Assembly: GCA_937966555.1 (NCBI GenBank)
Contig: CALCLY010000011.1
Location: forward strand, 100,918-164,917
Length of the DNA: 64,000 bases
Reading direction: 5' to 3'
Source of the DNA: CALCLY01 sp900552775
Lineage (GTDB): Bacteria > Bacillota > Clostridia > UMGS1883 > UMGS1540
How positions within the stretch are numbered: position 1 is the first letter of the stretch; every line of letters starts with the position of its first letter. Shown piece by piece: positions 62,891 through 64,000 of the stretch. Made by a program: the position numbers and the translations under genes. Below the pieces are notes generated by a model. That model had not been told where the DNA came from. It saw only the letters and a list, made by a program, of their open reading frames with translations, and searched no databases.

Positions 62891-63634
62891 ATGAAAAAAA
62901 TACTTGTTGTTATGCTTGCGGCTATGCTTGTGCTTGCCGGCTGCGGAAAGAAAAAGGCAAACGACGCTGCGAATACAGAAACGAGCACCGAGACTGCCGG
63001 TGGAGATATGGCACAGAATACAGATAATTCCGCGGCGGCTGAGCAGGCTAAAACGGCAGTTGAGCCCAAGGTTGACGAAGCGATTGTTACAAGCGATGAA
63101 AAACCCGGAGATTACACATCTTCGTTTATTTCAAAGTTTATTGAGAGCGGAACGTATTATATTAAAAGAAATGTAACAACTGCCGAGGGTACCGTGGTTT
63201 CCGAAGTTGCGGCAGAAGGAAGCAAGGTTGCGGTGAGAGAATCGGAAGGTACAAAAATAATAGACGGAGATATGCTTTATTACGTTTTCCCCGAGCAGAA
63301 AACCGTGCTCACATCGCCCGTTGCGGATACTATGAAAGAAGGCTTTACAAATTTTATTGTTGCAAAAGCGGCTTCGGCGGCAACGGATAAATTTATAGGT
63401 ACCTCGGAAGAAGAAATAAACGGCGAAAAGCTCACTTGCGAGGAATTTAAAGATGCGGACGGAAACACGGTTAAATATTATTACGACTCTCAGACCATAC
63501 GATACGTAAAGCAGATAGGAACGGACGGGGCAGAGACCACAACTCAGATTCTTGTGTTGTCTCATACGGTACCGAGCGGCTTTTTCGATGTTCCGGACGG
63601 ATACACTGTTCAGGATTTGAGCAAAATGGGTTGA
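62891..63634 (+). CDS. Lipoprotein of unknown function, 247 residues
   Basis: Type II signal with lipobox LAGC (Cys at residue 18-19), then a Thr/Ala/Glu-rich linker (about 22-65) and a beta-rich domain (about 75-247). ISKFIESGTYYIKRNVTT, TIIDGD-like turns and CEEFKDADGNTVKYYYDSQ suggest an outer-leaflet domain of the LolA/LppX-like kind, but this is only shape resemblance. Start set at 62891 with TCGGAGGG upstream. Confidence 0.8.
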   Translation: MKKILVVMLAAMLVLAGCGKKKANDAANTETSTETAGGDMAQNTDNSAAAEQAKTAVEPKVDEAIVTSDEKPGDYTSSFISKFIESGTYYIKRNVTTAEGTVVSEVAAEGSKVAVRESEGTKIIDGDMLYYVFPEQKTVLTSPVADTMKEGFTNFIVAKAASAATDKFIGTSEEEINGEKLTCEEFKDADGNTVKYYYDSQTIRYVKQIGTDGAETTTQILVLSHTVPSGFFDVPDGYTVQDLSKMG

Positions 63635-63638
63635 TATT

Positions 63639-63938
63639 ATGAATTTTTACGAAAAGGTTTATAAAGCAGTCTCGGAAATACCGCGGGGCAAAGTTGCAAC
63701 ATACGGGCAGATAGCACGCATGTGCGCAAGTCCCCGCGCTTCAAGAATTGTAGGAGGGGCGCTGCATAAAAATCCGCTGCCGGGTGTGATACCGTGCCAC
63801 AGAGTGGTTAACCGTTTCGGGGGTTTGGCTCCTGATTTTGCTTTTGGCGGTAAAGATGCTCAAAAGGCACTTCTTAATGCCGAAGGTGTATTCGTGGACG
63901 AAAATTATACGGTTGAGTTGGAAAAATACTTGTGGTAA
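63639..63938 (+). CDS. MGMT/Ada-type DNA methyltransferase domain protein
   Basis: 99 residues, the C-terminal domain of O6-alkylguanine-DNA alkyltransferases only. GKVATYGQIARM and the active-site VIPCHRVV with its acceptor cysteine are present; alkyltransferase-like proteins of this size often have tryptophan in place of the cysteine. So it could be a minimal active enzyme or a repair adaptor. Four bases after the lipoprotein gene. Confidence 0.88.
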   Translation: MNFYEKVYKAVSEIPRGKVATYGQIARMCASPRASRIVGGALHKNPLPGVIPCHRVVNRFGGLAPDFAFGGKDAQKALLNAEGVFVDENYTVELEKYLW

Positions 63939-63944
63939 AAGAGG

Positions 63945-64000
63945 GGGGCTGTTTAAAAAGCCACAACCCGATAAGGAAGTATTGGTTTTGAAAGCCGTTC
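63945..64000 (+). repeat. Possible third, incomplete copy of the hairpin repeat
   Basis: GGGCTGTTTAAAAAG (63946-63960) matches the hairpin arm of copy 1 exactly, but the following bases differ and the complementary arm is not seen before the window ends. Nothing else is recognised in this end. Confidence 0.35.

Noticed and set aside
1..64000. CRISPR arrays, rRNA genes, insertion sequences
   Set aside because: No spaced short repeats, rRNA signatures or complete transposase genes were seen on either strand.

Overview
The window is a piece of chromosome from a member of the Bacillota, almost certainly class Clostridia. The evidence is the gene order (rimP-nusA-ylxR-ylxQ-infB-rbfA-nrnA-truB-ribF), strong AGGAGG-like ribosome sites, consensus TTGACA-17-TATAAT promoters, and many S-layer homology (SLH) proteins with a dockerin and cohesin-like domains. 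I cannot place it below class from sequence alone. No rRNA, CRISPR array, prophage or insertion sequence is visible.

Layout. 1-1340: a truncated XRE regulator, a dispersed hairpin repeat and a leftward operon of three small proteins. 1519-7947: MacA/MacB-type export genes followed by a large SLH protein. 8061-16468: tyrS, a tRNA-Pro(GGG), a LysR regulator divergent from a short proB, a DUF1846 gene with an SLH protein, a serine hydrolase and an RsuA-type pseudouridine synthase. 16586-17695: an MsmX-type sugar ATPase. 17800-25491: the accessory region described below. 25582-42607: a long housekeeping run for translation and RNA, from rimP to truB, then ribF, proS, a PfkB kinase, lepA, hemW, recX, rimO, pgsA and a MATE exporter. 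42663-49134: DUF421/DUF4363, a sugar-nucleotide fusion protein and a secreted 902-residue protein. 49205-56460: an A+T-rich polysaccharide cluster (four glycosyltransferases, an EpsG-like polymerase, a Wzx flippase). 56482-63938: radC, a radical SAM enzyme, a Wzz-like/tyrosine-kinase pair, an RCC1-like secreted protein, dprA, a lipoprotein and a methyltransferase-like protein.

Main discovery. A complete tyrosine recombinase gene (17961-18800) ends 9 bp before a 262-bp segment bounded by 24-bp perfect inverted repeats (18810-18833 and 19048-19071). Inside it a strong promoter points left and a hairpin with a T-run faces right. Immediately beyond the right repeat are three co-directional genes: an SLH-anchored cohesin-like protein, a 1419-residue secreted protein with a cohesin-like domain plus a dockerin, and a secreted cohesin-like protein. 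The simplest reading is a phase-variable cohesin/dockerin surface assembly controlled by promoter inversion. In the orientation written here the promoter points away from the surface genes (OFF). Inversion would place its predicted start about 100 nt upstream of the first gene. The repeats, promoter and catalytic residues are read directly from the sequence; the inversion, its control of the genes and the cohesin-dockerin pairing are inference.
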